Shown piece after piece: positions 1 through 8,025 of a DNA stretch of 37,016 nucleotides (the stretch's first letter is position 1; the number at the start of each line of letters is the position of its first letter). The translations under genes were made by a program, and so were the position numbers. Source of the DNA: Planctomycetota bacterium (GTDB taxonomy: Bacteria; Planctomycetota; SZUA-567; H5-PLA8); assembly GCA_026184295.1 (NCBI GenBank), contig JAHCJK010000040.1, forward strand, positions 1 to 37,016. The letters are read 5' to 3'. The notes below the pieces were generated by a model that was given only the letters and a program-made list of their open reading frames with translations, searched no databases and had not been told where the DNA came from.

Positions 1-109
1 CCTCGCGCTTGGCGATGTCCGCCGTCCGGATCGTCTTGCCGCTCGCGGCCTGGCGGGCCAGATCGATCATCGCTCGCAGTGCATAATCGGCTTTTTGGCT
101 GAGTTTCAT
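1..109 (-). CDS. Rrf2-family transcriptional regulator, N-terminal 36 residues (cut by window edge)
   Basis: Reading leftwards from the ATG at 109, the first residues are MKLSQKADYALRAMIDLARQ. This is the characteristic opening of Rrf2-type winged-helix regulators (start of the HTH; IscR and NsrR are relatives). The frame is open to the window edge, so the wing, dimerisation helix and any Fe-S cysteines are not visible and the ligand cannot be named. A good sigma-70 promoter overlapped by a palindrome lies directly upstream, as expected of an autoregulated Rrf2 gene. The family call is confident; the subfamily is unknown. Confidence 0.85.
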   Translation of the reverse strand, partial: MKLSQKADYALRAMIDLARQAASGKTIRTADIAKRE

Positions 110-114
110 CCCTA

Positions 115-161
115 TTCCTACTAATCCGATAGGAAATTAACACGATCCATGCCCCTGTCAA
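115..161 (-). promoter_or_regulatory. Promoter and palindromic operator of the Rrf2 gene
   Basis: On the minus strand there is a perfect -35 TTGACA (161-156), a 16-base spacer and a -10-like TAATTT (139-134). A perfect inverted repeat TTCCTA-N9-TAGGAA (115-135) overlaps the -10 and ends 6 bases before the start codon. Rrf2 proteins bind palindromes of about this size as dimers and often repress their own gene, so this is a likely autoregulatory operator. The arrangement is seen directly; the binding is inferred. Confidence 0.6.
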
Positions 162-321
162 GAGGCCGGGTCCCAGACGGTTCCGAAGGAGTCGGCCTAA
201 CCCGCATAGGCGTCATTGATTAGGGGACGTTGAGAACGGCGCGATCTTTCGCCTTTTTCCGTGCGACTCGTTCCCTTTTTCGGACGATGACGATAACACG
301 AAGCGGACCCGAGGCCACGCC

Positions 322-1761
322 ATGTTCATTCATACCCTGGAAGCGATCGCCCAGGCCACGCAGGGGACCATTCTGCGCGGCAGTCCCGACGTGCAGATTC
401 GCGGCGTCTACACCGACACGCGCGCGACCCTGCCGGGCGGGCTCTTCGTGGCCATCGTGGGCGCGAACTTCGACGGCAACCGCTTTGCGTTCAAGGCCCT
501 GGAAGACGGCGCGGCGGCCGTGCTGGTCTCCGACGCCCAGCCCCTGGCGCTCGAGCAGCGCCCCGAAAGCCGCGGCGTGATCCGCGTGGACGACACGCGC
601 GAAGCCTACCTGCGCCTGGCGGAACTCCATCGCCGCAGCTTCGACGAGACCGTCTGGTGCGCGGTGACGGGTTCGGCCGGCAAGAGCACCACCAAGGACA
701 TGCTCGCGGCCATCCTGGAAACCGGCGCGCGCCTGAAGATCCACCGCGCGCTCAAGAGCTTCAACAACGAGATCGGCGTGCCCGCGACGGTGCTGGGCGT
801 CGGCCCCGAACATCAGGCCGCGGTGCTCGAGATGGGCATGAACCATCCCGGCGAGATCGTGCGGCTGGCGCGCGCGGCGCGCCCGCAGGTGGCGGCCATC
901 ACCAACGCCGGCCCCGTGCATCTGGAAGCGCTGGGTTCGGTGGAAGGCGTGGCCGAAGAGAAGTCGCACATCCTGGATTTCATGGGCCCGCGCGGCGTCG
1001 CGGTGCTCAACGCCGACGACCCGTTCTTCGACTACTGGGCCCGGCGCGCGCCCGGGCGCGTGGTCTCGTTCGGCACGTCCGAACAGGCCGACGTGCGCGG
1101 CGTGGAGATCGAACAGCGTCCGGGCTCCGGCGCGCACTTCTTCCTCTGCGCGGGCGACGAAGCCGCCGAAGTGCAGTTGAAAGTGCCCGGCCGGCACAAC
1201 GTCCTCAACGCGCTGGCCGCCGCCGCGGCCGCGTGGAGCACCGGCGTCGTGGCGGGGCGCTCGGTGAACCTGCGCCACATCGTCGCGGGGCTCTGCCAGT
1301 ACATGGGTACCGGGCGGCGCTTCCAGACGATCCTCGTGGACGGCGTGACTGTGATCGACGACGCCTACAACGCGAGCCCGCTCAGCTTCCGCGCGGCGCT
1401 CGACGCGCTTAAAGACTTTGCCGGCCGCCGCTGGTTCGTGATCGCCGCCGACATGCTGGAACTCGGCTCCCAGGCCGAGGCCTTCCACGTCGAACTCGGC
1501 CGCGCCTTCGCGCACGCCGCGCCGCAACTGCTGCTCACCGTCGGCCCTCTGGCTCAGGTGGCCGGCTCGACCGCCGTGCGCCACGGCCTGCCCGCGCACG
1601 CGTGGTCGGCCTGCGGTTCGCCCGAGGAAGCCGCCGAACGCCTGCGCCCGCAGCTCCAGCCCGGCGACGTCGTGCTGGTCAAAGGCTCGAACGGCATGCA
1701 CCTGAACCGCTGCGTCGCGCGCCTGACCGAACGCGTGGCCGCGGCGGCGGCGGGAGAATGA
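322..1761 (+). CDS. murF: UDP-N-acetylmuramoyl-tripeptide--D-alanyl-D-alanine ligase (MurF)
   Basis: Cytoplasmic Mur ligase, 479 aa, the usual MurF size. It joins D-Ala-D-Ala to UDP-MurNAc-tripeptide with ATP, the last cytoplasmic step of the peptidoglycan precursor. Visible features: MurF-type N-terminal domain with the YTDTR region (about residues 30-35), P-loop GSAGKSTT (117-124), SFNNEIGVP (substrate region typical of MurF), LEMGMNHPGEI, and NADDP in the central domain; the C-terminal ligase domain holds DDAYNASP. A weak GAGG lies 8 bases before the ATG. It stands alone here rather than in a dcw cluster, which occurs in several non-model phyla. The opposite-strand reading frames are composition shadows. 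Confidence 0.95.
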   Translation: MFIHTLEAIAQATQGTILRGSPDVQIRGVYTDTRATLPGGLFVAIVGANFDGNRFAFKALEDGAAAVLVSDAQPLALEQRPESRGVIRVDDTREAYLRLAELHRRSFDETVWCAVTGSAGKSTTKDMLAAILETGARLKIHRALKSFNNEIGVPATVLGVGPEHQAAVLEMGMNHPGEIVRLARAARPQVAAITNAGPVHLEALGSVEGVAEEKSHILDFMGPRGVAVLNADDPFFDYWARRAPGRVVSFGTSEQADVRGVEIEQRPGSGAHFFLCAGDEAAEVQLKVPGRHNVLNALAAAAAAWSTGVVAGRSVNLRHIVAGLCQYMGTGRRFQTILVDGVTVIDDAYNASPLSFRAALDALKDFAGRRWFVIAADMLELGSQAEAFHVELGRAFAHAAPQLLLTVGPLAQVAGSTAVRHGLPAHAWSACGSPEEAAERLRPQLQPGDVVLVKGSNGMHLNRCVARLTERVAAAAAGE

Positions 1762-1763
1762 AG

Positions 1764-1803
1764 CTCACCGCGGAGATCGCAGAACGCGCGGAGAACGGCA
1801 CGA
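1764..1803 (+). repeat. Outer inverted repeat, left copy (40 bases)
   Basis: Begins with CTCACCGCGGAGATCGC and ends with GAGAACGGCACGA. It matches the reverse complement of 2560-2599 at 36 of 40 positions. It starts 2 bases after the murF stop codon, so it is part of the murF mRNA if transcription reads through. Confidence 0.8.
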
Positions 1804-1816
1804 AAAGCATTTTCGA

Positions 1817-1848
1817 TTTTCAATTTTGGATTTTGGATTTGGATTTCC
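1817..1848 (+). repeat. TTTTGGATT-type AT-rich short repeat next to the left outer repeat
   Basis: Runs of TTTTGGATTTTGGATTTGG directly inside the left 40-base repeat. A matching inverted copy (AATCCAAAATCCAAAATGG) occupies 2536-2553 next to the right 40-base repeat, so the outer inverted repeat is composite: a GC-rich 40-mer plus an AT-rich tract. The sharp drop in GC against its surroundings is visible by eye. Confidence 0.6.
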
Positions 1849-2011
1849 GATTGAGTCTGCCGCAGGCGCCTCGTTGGCCACGCTTCAGCGTGGCCGAAGG
1901 GCTCATAAAATCGACCCGGGCATGGAACAAAGCGGCGATTTTCAAAGTACGATGGACGACACCCGCGATCTCAAGGGCCACGGGTGCTTGTGGATTCGAG
2001 CCGTTTTCCGG

Positions 2012-2047
2012 TGCCATGCTGCGAAGCCGCAGGCGGAGCGGCGTGCG
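2012..2047 (+). repeat. Inner inverted repeat, left copy (36 bases)
   Basis: Starts TGCCATGCTGCGAAG and ends AGCGGCGTGCG. It pairs with 2259-2294 on the opposite strand with only a few mismatches in 36. The 211-base loop between the arms carries several short hairpins. Confidence 0.75.
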
Positions 2048-2129
2048 GTCGATGTGTTTGCCGCGCTTGTCTTGGTCGCGGAGAGATTTGTGTCGCCCCT
2101 TCGGGGCTGCTCTCTTTCGTGCGTTCACT

Positions 2130-2149
2130 CCCAGGGCTCACGCCCTGGG
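2130..2149. repeat. Perfect 8-bp hairpin CCCAGGGC-TCAC-GCCCTGGG
   Basis: Perfect 8-base stem with a 4-base loop. It is flanked by two smaller perfect hairpins, GCCCC-TTC-GGGGC at 2095-2107 and GCCGC-TCC-GCGGC at 2162-2174, making a row of three in 80 bases. None has a T-tract, so they do not look like intrinsic terminators; a REP-like role is more likely. Confidence 0.65.
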
Positions 2150-2258
2150 CTACATTCTTGCGCCGCTCCGCGGCTGACGGCGCTCGGGTTCCGCGCACGC
2201 GTCGATGCGAAGCGTGGACGTGCACGGCGCCGGCGCAACTTCAAACCCGTTGGGGCGG

Positions 2259-2294
2259 CGCACGCCGCTTCGCCTTCGACTTCGCAGCATGGCA
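2259..2294 (-). repeat. Inner inverted repeat, right copy (36 bases)
   Basis: Reverse complement starts TGCCATGCTGCGAAG and continues through a purine-rich middle to GCGGCGTGCG, matching 2012-2047. See that entry and the island entry at 1762-2606. Confidence 0.75.
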
Positions 2295-2559
2295 CCTACG
2301 CCGGGTCGAATGTACAAGCACCGCAGGTCGATCGGCCTTGAGCAACTAGGCGGGCGGGCCGTGATCGGGCGCGCTGCGTTCGGAGGCGGTGCGGGCGCGC
2401 GCGCAAGCAACAGATGAACATCACGTGGCGTCCGCACGGAAGTGCGGACAACGTTGCGCGCCACTCGCGCGTTTCACCAGAGCAGGAATTCGCATTTCGA
2501 ATTAGGTCCGACGCGCGCGCCATTTGCAATCCGCAATCCAAAATCCAAAATGGATTCCG

Positions 2560-2599
2560 TCGTGCCGTTCTCCGCGTGCTCAGCGATCTCTGCGGTGAG
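2560..2599 (-). repeat. Outer inverted repeat, right copy (40 bases)
   Basis: Reverse complement begins CTCACCGCAGAGATCGC; 36 of 40 positions match the left copy at 1764-1803. It sits 7 bases downstream of the end of fprA. Both copies therefore abut the 3' ends of the two convergent flanking genes. Confidence 0.8.
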
Positions 2600-2606
2600 A
2601 AAAAAC

Positions 2607-4028
<1,422 letters not shown>

Positions 4029-4088
4029 ACGCGGTTCAAAGCCGGACGGCCGCGCCGAGCGCGGCGCCGCCCGGCCATTCCATAGGTC

Positions 4089-4949
4089 CTACTTGGCCGG
4101 CGCGGAAGCGACGATGCCCTTCAGGTAATTCGCATACAGCGGCAGCGCCTCGTCGGGATCGATGTCGTCTCCACGGCGCAGCGGTTCGTAGGACAGGTAG
4201 CCGCGGAAGAGGCCGGCCTTCAGCAGATCGGCGATGCGCGGGATCGGCACGAAGCCTTCGCCCGGCGCGCAGAATTCCAGGCGCGTGCGGTCTTCGTTGT
4301 AGTCGCAGTCGTGCACGTGCACGTGGCGGATGTGGTCGCCCAGTTCGTCGTAGGTCGATTCGACGCTTTCCAGCACGCGCAGCGGGTGCAGGACGTCCCA
4401 GAGCACCCCCAGCTTGGGGCTGTACACCTGGCTCATGACTTCGAGCGTGTAGCGCGAGTGGCTGAAGCTGCCGCTGGTTTCCATCAGCACCATCGAGCGC
4501 GACTTTTCCTTCTCGGCGTGCTCGGCGATCTCGTTCAGCGTCTCGCTGACGTAGTCCACGACGCCGGCCACTTCCAGGCTCGGGTTGATCTCGCCGCCGA
4601 AGACGCGGACGTAGGGCGCGCCGAGCGCTTCGCTGACGCGCAGGGCCTGACGCAGGCCGTCCAGGCTCTTCTTGCGTTCGAGAATATCGGGGTTGGTGAA
4701 GGAGAAGGAGGTCGAGATGCAGGCGACGGCCATGTTGGCTTCGTCGAACTGCTTGCGGACATCGGCGAGATAATCGCCGGAACTGTCGAGTTCGACGCCG
4801 TGGAGGTGGCCTTTGCCGATGCGCAGTTCCACGCCCTGGTAGCCGTAGGTCTGCATGCCGTCGAGGATGGCCGCGACCGTCCATTCGGGGCAGACCCAGG
4901 AACTGAAGCACAGCTTGAGGTTGTACGTATTCGCAGCCAGCGTCGCCAT
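4089..4949 (-). CDS. Sugar phosphate isomerase/epimerase-like TIM-barrel protein
   Basis: 286 aa, xylose-isomerase-like TIM barrel (AP-endonuclease family 2 fold). Visible barrel strands include LKLCFSSWVCPE at the start, GVELRIG, VACISTSFS, YVRVFGGE, MVLMETSGS, GVLWDVLHP, HVHVHDCDY and GYLSYEP. The Glu, Asp and His residues at the strand ends (GGE, ETS, WDVLH, HVHDCD, SYEP) are the usual metal-ligand positions of this superfamily. The fold and a metal-dependent isomerase/epimerase role are well supported; the substrate is not. Such genes are abundant in Planctomycetota and related phyla. Upstream neighbour is the divergent methyltransferase gene, with palindromes in between. Confidence 0.85.
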   Translation of the reverse strand: MATLAANTYNLKLCFSSWVCPEWTVAAILDGMQTYGYQGVELRIGKGHLHGVELDSSGDYLADVRKQFDEANMAVACISTSFSFTNPDILERKKSLDGLRQALRVSEALGAPYVRVFGGEINPSLEVAGVVDYVSETLNEIAEHAEKEKSRSMVLMETSGSFSHSRYTLEVMSQVYSPKLGVLWDVLHPLRVLESVESTYDELGDHIRHVHVHDCDYNEDRTRLEFCAPGEGFVPIPRIADLLKAGLFRGYLSYEPLRRGDDIDPDEALPLYANYLKGIVASAPAK

Positions 4950-5024
4950 GTCGTTCAGAACTCCCTTCCCAGTGCCAAAACGGACTTACCCACGGGGCAT
5001 CGAGCACCGCGTTCCAACTCGACA

Positions 5025-5037
5025 CCTACGACGTAGG
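5025..5037. promoter_or_regulatory. 13-base palindrome CCTACG-A-CGTAGG in a divergent intergenic region
   Basis: Perfect 6-1-6 inverted repeat between the divergent starts of the TIM-barrel gene (4949, minus) and the methyltransferase gene (5149, plus). Size and position suit an operator. A second inverted repeat, CAAACGGG ... CCCGTTTG (5080-5087 / 5107-5114, 19-base spacing), lies nearer the methyltransferase and overlaps a TTGACA (5112-5117). Confidence 0.4.
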
Positions 5038-5148
5038 GAACAGGCAAGATAGTACGGACCCCCAAGGGCCGCGTCAAGGCAAACGGGAAAGTAAAGGCCG
5101 CTCCAGCCCGTTTGACAGCGGCGGGGAAACGCAGCAAACTGCCGCGCC

Positions 5149-5664
5149 ATGCCTGAGATTCTGGACATCGGCTGCGGCGGTTCCAAGACGCCCGGCGCCG
5201 TCGGCATCGACATCCTGCCCGCGCCGGGCGTGGACATCGTCCACGACCTGAACGCACTCCCCTGGCCCATCGACGAAAGCCGCTTCGACGAAGTGATCGC
5301 CTCACACGTGCTCGAACACATCAACGACCTGGTCGGGGTAATGAACGAGATCCACCGCGTGAGCAAAAACGGCGCGAAGGTGAAGATCATCACGCCGCAC
5401 TTTTCGAGCCTCAATTCGTGGGAAGACCCGACGCACACGCGGCACTTCGCGCGGCGCAGCTTCAGCTTTTTCGATACCGAGAGCCGCCACCACTATACGA
5501 ACCGGCGCATGAAGACCGTCAGCGTGGACCTCTCCTTTGGCGGCGGCCTGTGGGACCTGATGGGCAAGATTCACTACGCGCTCTGGCCCGATCTGTGGGA
5601 AAAGCACTTCTCCTTTATGTGGCGCGCCCGCAACCTTTCCGTCGTGCTGGAAGTCGTGAAGTAA
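5149..5664 (+). CDS. Small class I SAM-dependent methyltransferase
   Basis: 171 aa, Methyltransf_11-type. Motif I ILDIGCGGSKTPG (residues 4-16) binds SAM; GIDILP and DIVHDLNALPWP give the acidic loop and motif II; SHVLEHI and the following helix match the motif III region. It is short for the family (the N-terminal helix is missing), but the Rossmann core is complete. Substrate unknown; similar short methyltransferases occur near glycan and lipid modification genes. There is no Shine-Dalgarno before the ATG. A TTGACA at 5112-5117 with a weak -10 (CAAACT, 5135-5140) would start transcription almost at the ATG, so the mRNA may be leaderless (inference). Confidence 0.85.
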   Translation: MPEILDIGCGGSKTPGAVGIDILPAPGVDIVHDLNALPWPIDESRFDEVIASHVLEHINDLVGVMNEIHRVSKNGAKVKIITPHFSSLNSWEDPTHTRHFARRSFSFFDTESRHHYTNRRMKTVSVDLSFGGGLWDLMGKIHYALWPDLWEKHFSFMWRARNLSVVLEVVK

Positions 5665-5718
5665 ACCAGTCGTTTCCAAAACCACAACCCGTTCGAAACG
5701 TTTCAGTTGCAACATTTC

Positions 5719-5745
5719 TGCAACCTCGAGCGCTTTTTTCGTCTA
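5719..5745 (+). promoter_or_regulatory. ECF-type promoter, probably autoregulatory, of the sigma factor-serpin gene
   Basis: TGCAAC (5719-5724), 15 bases, then CGTCTA (5740-5745). This matches the general ECF promoter plan of an AAC-containing -35 and a CGTC-type -10 spaced about 15-17 bases. It lies 47 bases before the first ATG of an ECF sigma factor gene, as in many autoregulated ECF genes. The -35 is the right arm of an inverted repeat GTTGCA-N7-TGCAAC (5706-5724), and a palindrome GAAACGTTTC lies at 5695-5704, so a further regulator may bind here. Confidence 0.5.
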
Positions 5746-5791
5746 AAACAAGGCAACCCGCGGCGGTTCGGCTGCATTCCCAGGCCGAACC

Positions 5792-7951
5792 ATGAGGATG
5801 CCCATGCACGCTACGATGGAGCTGACGACGGTGGAGGCCCTCGCGCGCCTGGCCCGGCAACGGGATCCGCAGGCGTGGGAGGAACTGCTGCGCCTGCACG
5901 GCGCGCAGATCCACCGCGTCTGCCTGCGTATCCTGGGCGACGAGGCGCTGGCCGAGGATGCCTGCCAGGAGACGCTGCTTCAGCTGCGTGACCGGGCGGG
6001 TCTCTTCAAGGCCGGCGCCGAGCACCCCGAGGCCGCCGCGAGGAGCTGGATCATGCGAGTGGCATGCAACGCCGCGCTGCAGATGCTGCGCCGGCGCAAA
6101 GCCGTCCGGCACCGCGAGGACAAGGCGGCGCGCGAGGAAACGCGCGAGGCGCCCGATGTTCTCGCCCAGGCCGAACGGGCCGAGCACCTGGACGCCATGC
6201 GGCGGGAGCTGGCCGCGATGCCCGAGCACGAGCGGATGCCGCTGGTGCTGCATTACCACGCGGGGCTGGGCTACGAGGGCGTCGCGCAGGCGCTGGGCTG
6301 TCCGGTCAACACGGCGAAGTCGCGCGTGCACCGCGGTCTGGAACGCCTGCGCAACCGGCTGGCTCTGCTGGGCATGATCCTGGCCTTCAACGGCCTGGAA
6401 GATTTGCTCCTGCGGGGCGACGCTTCTGGCGCGGGCGGGCTCGAAGAGGCCGCGGCGTATCCTCCCGGTTCCGAACGCTGGCAGGCCTGGCAGCGCCTGC
6501 TCACCAGTTCGCGCACTTCGGCGCTGCCGTTCTACCAACCGGAAGGAGCCTGGTCTACCATGGCAAAACTTGGCGTAGGCGCCGCGGCGTTGCTCGCGGT
6601 TTTTTCGATGTTTCTGGCTGCGGGGCCGCTGCGCGGCGCCGACCGGCCGCAGGATTCGGGGAATCCCAAGGAGTCTACCGTGGCGCTCCATAAGAAAGGT
6701 CCCGATGCGGACAAGATCGGGGAAAAGCGCGGAGGCGATGGCCTTCGCGCGCCCAAGGGCAACGACGGCCCCGCGACGCCCGACGAGAAGAAGGCCGTCG
6801 GCGAAGGCATCAACGCCTTCGCGACGGACTTTTACGCCCAGCTGAAAGGCGACGGGAAGAAGAACCTCTTCTTTTCGCCGTACAGCCTTTCCACGGCACT
6901 GGCGATGACCTACGCCGGCGCGCGCGGGAACACCGCCACCGAGATGGAAAAGGCCCTCTGCTTTAAGGTTGGTCAGGAGCGCCTGCACGCGGCCTGCGGC
7001 GGCGTGATCGCGGACCTGAACGCCGAAAAGAAGGACGGCAAGCCGCGCGGCTTCAAGCTCGCCGTCGCCAACCGGCTCTTCGGCTCCAAGACCTACGAGT
7101 TTCTGCCCGAGTTCCTCGCGCTGAACGAGAAGGCCTACGGCGCGCCGCTCGAACGCCTGGACTTCGCCGGGGCCACCGAGGCGTCGCGCCAGGCGATCAA
7201 CACCTGGGTGGAAGGGAAGACGCAGGAGAAGATCAAGGAACTGATCAAGGCCGGGCAGCTCGACCGCGGCGCCAGCCTGGTCCTGGTGAACGCCATCTAC
7301 TTCAAGGGCGATTGGCTCGATGCGTTCAACAAGGACCGCACCAAGGACGAACCGTTCCACGTCACGGCTGGAAATCAGGTCACCGTGCCCATGATGCATC
7401 AGACCGAGACCTTTAAATACTACGAAGAAGAGGGCAAGTTCCAGGCGCTGGAACTCCCGTACGTGAACCGCTTGCTTTCCATGCTCGTGTTCCTGCCGGC
7501 CCAGGTGGACGGGCTCTCCGGCTTCGAAGACATGCTCACCTCGGCCAACCTGAAGAAGTGGTCCGACGGGATGGCCAGGCAGGAGGTCGTCCTCTCCCTG
7601 CCGAAGTTCAAGATTACGTGGGGCACCGAGAACGTCTGCACGCAGCTTCAGGCGCTGGGCATGAAGGACGCCTTCGTTTATCCGGGCGCGGATTTCTCGG
7701 GAATGGACGGGACCAAGCTCCTGTACATCTCCCTGGTTCTCCACAAGGCCTTCGTGGACGTGAACGAAGAAGGCACCGAAGCGGCCGCTGCCACGGCCGT
7801 GGCGGTCATGCCCGGCTCCATGGCGCCGGCGAACCGCCCGAAGCCGAAGGTCTTCAAGGCCGACCGGCCGTTCGTCTTCGCGATCCGCGACAACGCCTCG
7901 GGCGCGATCCTGTTCATGGGGCGCGTGGCCGATCCGACGGTGAAGGAATAG
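5792..7951 (+). CDS. ECF sigma factor - transmembrane/signal segment - serpin fusion protein
   Basis: One uninterrupted 719-codon frame. Residues about 24-105 form sigma region 2 (RILGDEALAEDACQETLLQL, then the recognition helix around SWIMRVACNAALQMLRRRKA). Residues about 138-192 form region 4 (LGYEGVAQALGCPVNTAKSR). After a linker comes a hydrophobic stretch, MAKLGVGAAALLAVFSMFLA (257-276), then a full serpin domain (about 332-716) with the C-terminal signature FKADRPFVFAIRDN. The reactive loop hinge, EEGTEAAAATAVAV (659-672), has the small-residue pattern of inhibitory serpins and places P1-P1' near Gly675-Ser676. The real start may be the third ATG at 5804, which has GAGG 6 bases upstream. 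Known: ECF factors with long C-terminal extensions occur in Planctomycetota. Inferred: a membrane-anchored sigma factor controlled by an external protease-sensing domain. An internal start at 6560 could also yield a separate secreted serpin. Confidence 0.88.
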   Translation: MRMPMHATMELTTVEALARLARQRDPQAWEELLRLHGAQIHRVCLRILGDEALAEDACQETLLQLRDRAGLFKAGAEHPEAAARSWIMRVACNAALQMLRRRKAVRHREDKAAREETREAPDVLAQAERAEHLDAMRRELAAMPEHERMPLVLHYHAGLGYEGVAQALGCPVNTAKSRVHRGLERLRNRLALLGMILAFNGLEDLLLRGDASGAGGLEEAAAYPPGSERWQAWQRLLTSSRTSALPFYQPEGAWSTMAKLGVGAAALLAVFSMFLAAGPLRGADRPQDSGNPKESTVALHKKGPDADKIGEKRGGDGLRAPKGNDGPATPDEKKAVGEGINAFATDFYAQLKGDGKKNLFFSPYSLSTALAMTYAGARGNTATEMEKALCFKVGQERLHAACGGVIADLNAEKKDGKPRGFKLAVANRLFGSKTYEFLPEFLALNEKAYGAPLERLDFAGATEASRQAINTWVEGKTQEKIKELIKAGQLDRGASLVLVNAIYFKGDWLDAFNKDRTKDEPFHVTAGNQVTVPMMHQTETFKYYEEEGKFQALELPYVNRLLSMLVFLPAQVDGLSGFEDMLTSANLKKWSDGMARQEVVLSLPKFKITWGTENVCTQLQALGMKDAFVYPGADFSGMDGTKLLYISLVLHKAFVDVNEEGTEAAAATAVAVMPGSMAPANRPKPKVFKADRPFVFAIRDNASGAILFMGRVADPTVKE
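6541..6562 (+). promoter_or_regulatory. Possible internal translation start for a secreted serpin
   Basis: GGAAGGAG (6541-6548) lies 11 bases before an in-frame ATG (6560, codon 257 of the fusion). From this ATG the protein would begin MAKLGVGAAALLAVFSMFLA and then GPLRGA: short basic n-region, hydrophobic core, small residues, exactly a Sec signal peptide with a likely cut after RGA. It would yield a 463-aa exported serpin. The spacing is slightly long. What is seen is the motif; use of the start is inferred. Confidence 0.4.
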
Positions 7952-7971
7952 CAGAGGTGTACGCCGGAACG

Positions 7972-8001
7972 AAAAAGGCCGCCTGAACAGGCGGCCTTTT
8001 T
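7972..8001. terminator. Bidirectional intrinsic terminator after the sigma factor-serpin gene
   Basis: A5-GGCCGCC-TGAACA-GGCGGCC-T5: a strong GC stem with A and T tracts on both sides. It lies 20 bases after the serpin stop and 24 bases before the end of the convergent NifU/hemerythrin gene, so it can end transcription from both. Confidence 0.9.
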
Positions 8002-8025
8002 CATGCCCCGGGTTCGGGCGGGAGG

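Larger units (their letters stand above)
1762..2606. repeat. 845-base non-coding island of nested inverted repeats between murF and fprA
   Basis: No reading frame here has a family signature, Shine-Dalgarno or coding-like composition. The region is instead built of repeats. An outer 40-base inverted pair (1764-1803 / 2560-2599) marks both ends, each copy followed inward by AT-rich runs of TTTTGGATT units. A second 36-base inverted pair lies inside (2012-2047 / 2259-2294). Between them are short perfect hairpins at 1876-1895, 2095-2107, 2130-2149, 2162-2174 and 2431-2448. The layout resembles a non-autonomous miniature element or a cluster of REP-like units; no transposase and no convincing target-site duplication was seen. 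Confidence 0.7.

Noticed and set aside
220..1701. 493-codon open frame on the minus strand opposite murF
   Set aside because: Its protein is His/Arg/Gly-rich with no family signature and it lies exactly opposite the well-supported murF. High GC keeps the antisense frame open.
1826..2341. 171-codon plus-strand frame in the repeat island
   Set aside because: It runs through inverted repeats and hairpins, has no Shine-Dalgarno and an Arg/Ser-rich translation unlike the neighbouring proteins.
4036..5025. 329-codon minus-strand frame overlapping the TIM-barrel gene in another frame
   Set aside because: Arg-rich translation without any motif; the overlapping 286-aa frame contains the complete TIM-barrel pattern.
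5112..5140. Sigma-70 promoter for the methyltransferase gene
   Set aside because: The TTGACA is perfect but the -10 (CAAACT) is poor, so I mention it under the gene rather than list it as a promoter.
5615..7744. 709-codon minus-strand frame opposite the sigma-serpin gene
   Set aside because: Antisense shadow: rich in Gly, Arg, His, Leu and Gln, no recognisable domain, while the sense strand shows two complete domains.
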